Origin: Flavobacterium hydrocarbonoxydans
GTDB taxonomy: Bacteria; Bacteroidota; Bacteroidia; Flavobacteriales; Flavobacteriaceae
DNA length: 64,000 nt
Assembly (NCBI RefSeq): GCF_009789235.1
Contig: NZ_WSTB01000003.1
Coordinates: forward strand, 124,001-188,000
Reading direction: 5' to 3'
Shown in pieces: positions 62,180 through 64,000 of the stretch. The position numbers and the translations under genes were made by a program. How positions within the stretch are numbered: position 1 is the first letter of the stretch; every line of letters begins with the position of its first letter. The notes below the pieces were generated by a model. It had not been told where the DNA came from and did not search any database. It was given only the letters and a program-made list of their open reading frames with translations.

Positions 62180-62396
62180 TTAGTTTTCAGTATATTATGG
62201 TTTTTGTTTAATTTTTATTTAACAAAAAAACGACAACATACTGATTAACAACACAAAACACAAGCTGTTTTCAGCAGTACGATATTCAAAATTTAACTAA
62301 ATTATTTTTCATATATTCATAAATTTTTTCACAAAAAGACAGTAAATCAAAAAAAATATACTTTGTTATTTATTCCCTAAATTATTAACAATAACA

Positions 62397-62446
62397 AACA
62401 GCAGGACGGAACAGGATAGCAAATTCGCAAATCACATTTACATTTA
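62397..62446 (+). promoter_or_regulatory. Shared PUL operator and promoter of the GH106 gene
   Basis: CAGGAC at 62402-62407 and CAGGAT at 62412-62417 give the 10-bp doubled site; TACATTTA at 62439-62446 (one mismatch to TAnnTTTG) lies 21 bp downstream. Leader about 70 bases. Confidence 0.74.
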
Positions 62447-62522
62447 CTTTTTTATGATTTTATTTGATTTTGAAACCAACTTCAAATAAATTTACTATCA
62501 ACCATTGAATATAATCATCATA

Positions 62523-64000
62523 ATGAAACTTACTAAAACACTGTTTTTTTTACTTTTTATACTATTCTCAGGTGTTAATACTTATTCACAGGATACATCA
62601 CCCTGGCCAAAATCCAGTACTATAAATCAGCCATGGGCTCGCTGGTGGTGGATGGGAAGTGCTGTAGATAAACCCAATTTAAAGAAAAGTCTTGTAGATT
62701 TTCATAAAGCCGGAATTGGCGGTGTAGAAATCACTCCTATATATGGTGTAAAAGGTGAAGAAAATAATTTTATTGATTATTTATCTCCAAAATGGATGGA
62801 AATGCTCGATTATACTATTCATGTGGCCGATAGCTTAAATATGCAAGTCGATATGGTATTGGGAACTGGTTGGCCTTACGGTGGTTCTCATGTTACGATA
62901 CCTCATGCGGCTACAAAATTGATTGTAGAAAAATATCAAGTAAAAAAGAATGAAACAATCGATAAAAATATCGCTGTAGATAATCCTAAAGAAAAAGCAA
63001 CTCCACAACTTTTATACGTAATTGCACATGGGGCCGATGGAACAACTATTGATTTAACCAACCAAATAAATGGTAAAAACACAAAATCAAAAAATAAAGC
63101 AATAGACGGATCAACACAAGAATTGCCAAACAAATTAGAAACCAACAAATTAAAATGGAAAGCTAAAAAAACAGATTATACTATTTATGCCGTTTTTATT
63201 GGCAAAACAAGTCAACAGGTAAAAAGAGCTGCTCCTGGCGGAAGCGGTTACACTTTAGACCATTATTCTCAAGAAGCTTTTAACGAATATGTTGTTCCTT
63301 TTGATAAAGCATTTAAAGGAAGGGAAGGAAAAATCAGAGCCATTTTTAATGATAGTTACGAAGTTTATGGAACGGATTTTACTTCTAACTTTTTTGAAGA
63401 ATTCAAAGCCAGACGAGGTTATGATTTGAAAAAAGAACTTTCTTTACTATTGAATGAAACTGATAACGAAGATGGAAATCGCGTAAGAAGTGATTATCGC
63501 GAAACTATTTCGGATTTATTATTAAATAAATTTGATAAGCCTTGGACAACATGGGCACATTCTAAAAACTTCAAAACCAAACTCCAGGCACATGGTTCTC
63601 CGGGAAATCTAATCGATCTTTATGCTTCTGCCGATATTCCTGAATGCGAAACTTTTGGCTCTATGCCATTTGATATTCCGGGTTTTAGACGTGAAAAAGA
63701 AGATATCAGAGAAGGTGATGCCGATCCGGTAATGCTAAAATTTTCATCGTCTGCAGCACATATTTCAGGAAAAAACCTGGTTTCATCAGAAACTTTTACC
63801 TGGCTGAGAGAACATTTTAAAACCGCTTTATCACAATGCAAACCGGAAGCAGAAGACTTAATGTTAAACGGAATCAATCATATTTTTCTTCATGGTTCTA
63901 CTTACTCACCGGAAAGGGCTGTCTGGCCGGGATGGAAATTTTATGCTTCTGTAAATTTTAATGCCAATAATAGTATTTGGGAAGATGCTCCTGCTCTGTT
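62523..64000 (+). CDS. GH106 alpha-L-rhamnosidase, 5' part (runs off the window)
   Basis: An open frame of 492 codons from the ATG at 62523 to the window edge without a stop. Signal peptide MKLTKTLFFLLFILFSGV with cleavage after NTYSQ. GH106 features: WARWWWMGSAVDKPNLKKSL, GIGGVEITPIYGVKG, LGTGWPYGGSHV and, near the edge, SSETFTWLREHF and GINHIFLHGSTYS. It would release terminal L-rhamnose from rhamnogalacturonan oligomers, feeding the rhamnose pathway encoded 40 kb to the left. GH106 proteins are usually over 900 residues, so about half is missing here. Confidence 0.92.
   Translation, partial: MKLTKTLFFLLFILFSGVNTYSQDTSPWPKSSTINQPWARWWWMGSAVDKPNLKKSLVDFHKAGIGGVEITPIYGVKGEENNFIDYLSPKWMEMLDYTIHVADSLNMQVDMVLGTGWPYGGSHVTIPHAATKLIVEKYQVKKNETIDKNIAVDNPKEKATPQLLYVIAHGADGTTIDLTNQINGKNTKSKNKAIDGSTQELPNKLETNKLKWKAKKTDYTIYAVFIGKTSQQVKRAAPGGSGYTLDHYSQEAFNEYVVPFDKAFKGREGKIRAIFNDSYEVYGTDFTSNFFEEFKARRGYDLKKELSLLLNETDNEDGNRVRSDYRETISDLLLNKFDKPWTTWAHSKNFKTKLQAHGSPGNLIDLYASADIPECETFGSMPFDIPGFRREKEDIREGDADPVMLKFSSSAAHISGKNLVSSETFTWLREHFKTALSQCKPEAEDLMLNGINHIFLHGSTYSPERAVWPGWKFYASVNFNANNSIWEDAPAL

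Larger units (their letters stand above)
62100..62522. other. Divergent promoter region of SusC and GH106 genes
   Basis: These 423 bp carry two operator-promoter units, one for each direction (62135-62179 leftward, 62397-62446 rightward), about 230 bp apart, plus AT-rich sequence without structure. No gene is seen. Confidence 0.75.

Noticed and set aside
63105..63120. Further copy of the 16-bp repeat (GGATCAACAC)
   Set aside because: Only the first ten bases match, and it lies inside the coding sequence of the GH106 gene.
1..64000. CRISPR array
   Set aside because: No regularly spaced repeats with unique spacers were seen; the tandem repeats found have no spacers of even length.

Overview
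The window reads as a chromosome segment of a Flavobacterium-like member of the Bacteroidota. It is AT-rich, has SusC/SusD outer-membrane pairs, Bacteroidota-type -7 boxes (TAnnTTTG) and secreted enzymes that nearly all carry a signal peptide ending in a Gln after the cleavage region.

Bases 1 to about 10,200 look like a mobile defence island. An XRE regulator and an ImmA/IrrE-type metallopeptidase run rightward. Facing them is a four-gene leftward block: an ATPase plus an HNH nuclease (Septu/PtuAB-like), then a SIR2-domain protein plus a HerA-type ATPase (SIR2-HerA-like). Next come a decayed serine-recombinase fragment, a Ser/Thr protein kinase and a small unknown ORF. The island seems to end at 10186-10198, in a sequence like the 3' end of a tRNA followed at once by a perfect terminator; no tRNA 5' part is present, as expected of an attachment-site scar.

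Bases 10,359 to 24,174 hold L-rhamnose and L-lactate catabolism: symporter (rhaT), fused rhamnulose-1-phosphate aldolase/lactaldehyde dehydrogenase, L-rhamnose isomerase, rhamnulokinase, and lutA, lutB and lutC, with a GH28 gene wedged between lutA and lutB. A GntR-family regulator is divergent from rhaT. Together these genes would take L-rhamnose to DHAP plus pyruvate.

Bases 24,285 to 64,000 are a large polysaccharide utilisation locus whose content points to rhamnogalacturonan-I and related pectin: PL11 lyase, two six-hairpin glycosidase-like proteins, CE12-type acetylesterases (one a tandem double-domain enzyme), GH2, GH115, GH28, PL22-like lyase, GH105, DUF4861 protein, CBM9/PKD protein, L-rhamnose mutarotase, GH43-like, sialate-O-acetylesterase-like, two SusC/SusD pairs, and the start of a GH106 alpha-L-rhamnosidase that runs off the right edge.

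The most striking non-coding result is a promoter architecture shared across the locus. A CAGGAT half-site, often doubled with a 10-bp period (sense consensus CAGGATACTACAGGAT), sits exactly 21 bp upstream of a TAnnTTTG-type -7 box at seven promoters, on both strands. An eighth site with a weaker box precedes rhaT. This ties the rhamnose genes and the pectin locus into one apparent regulon. The GntR protein is the only PUL-linked regulator in the window and so a candidate, but a regulator outside the window is equally possible.
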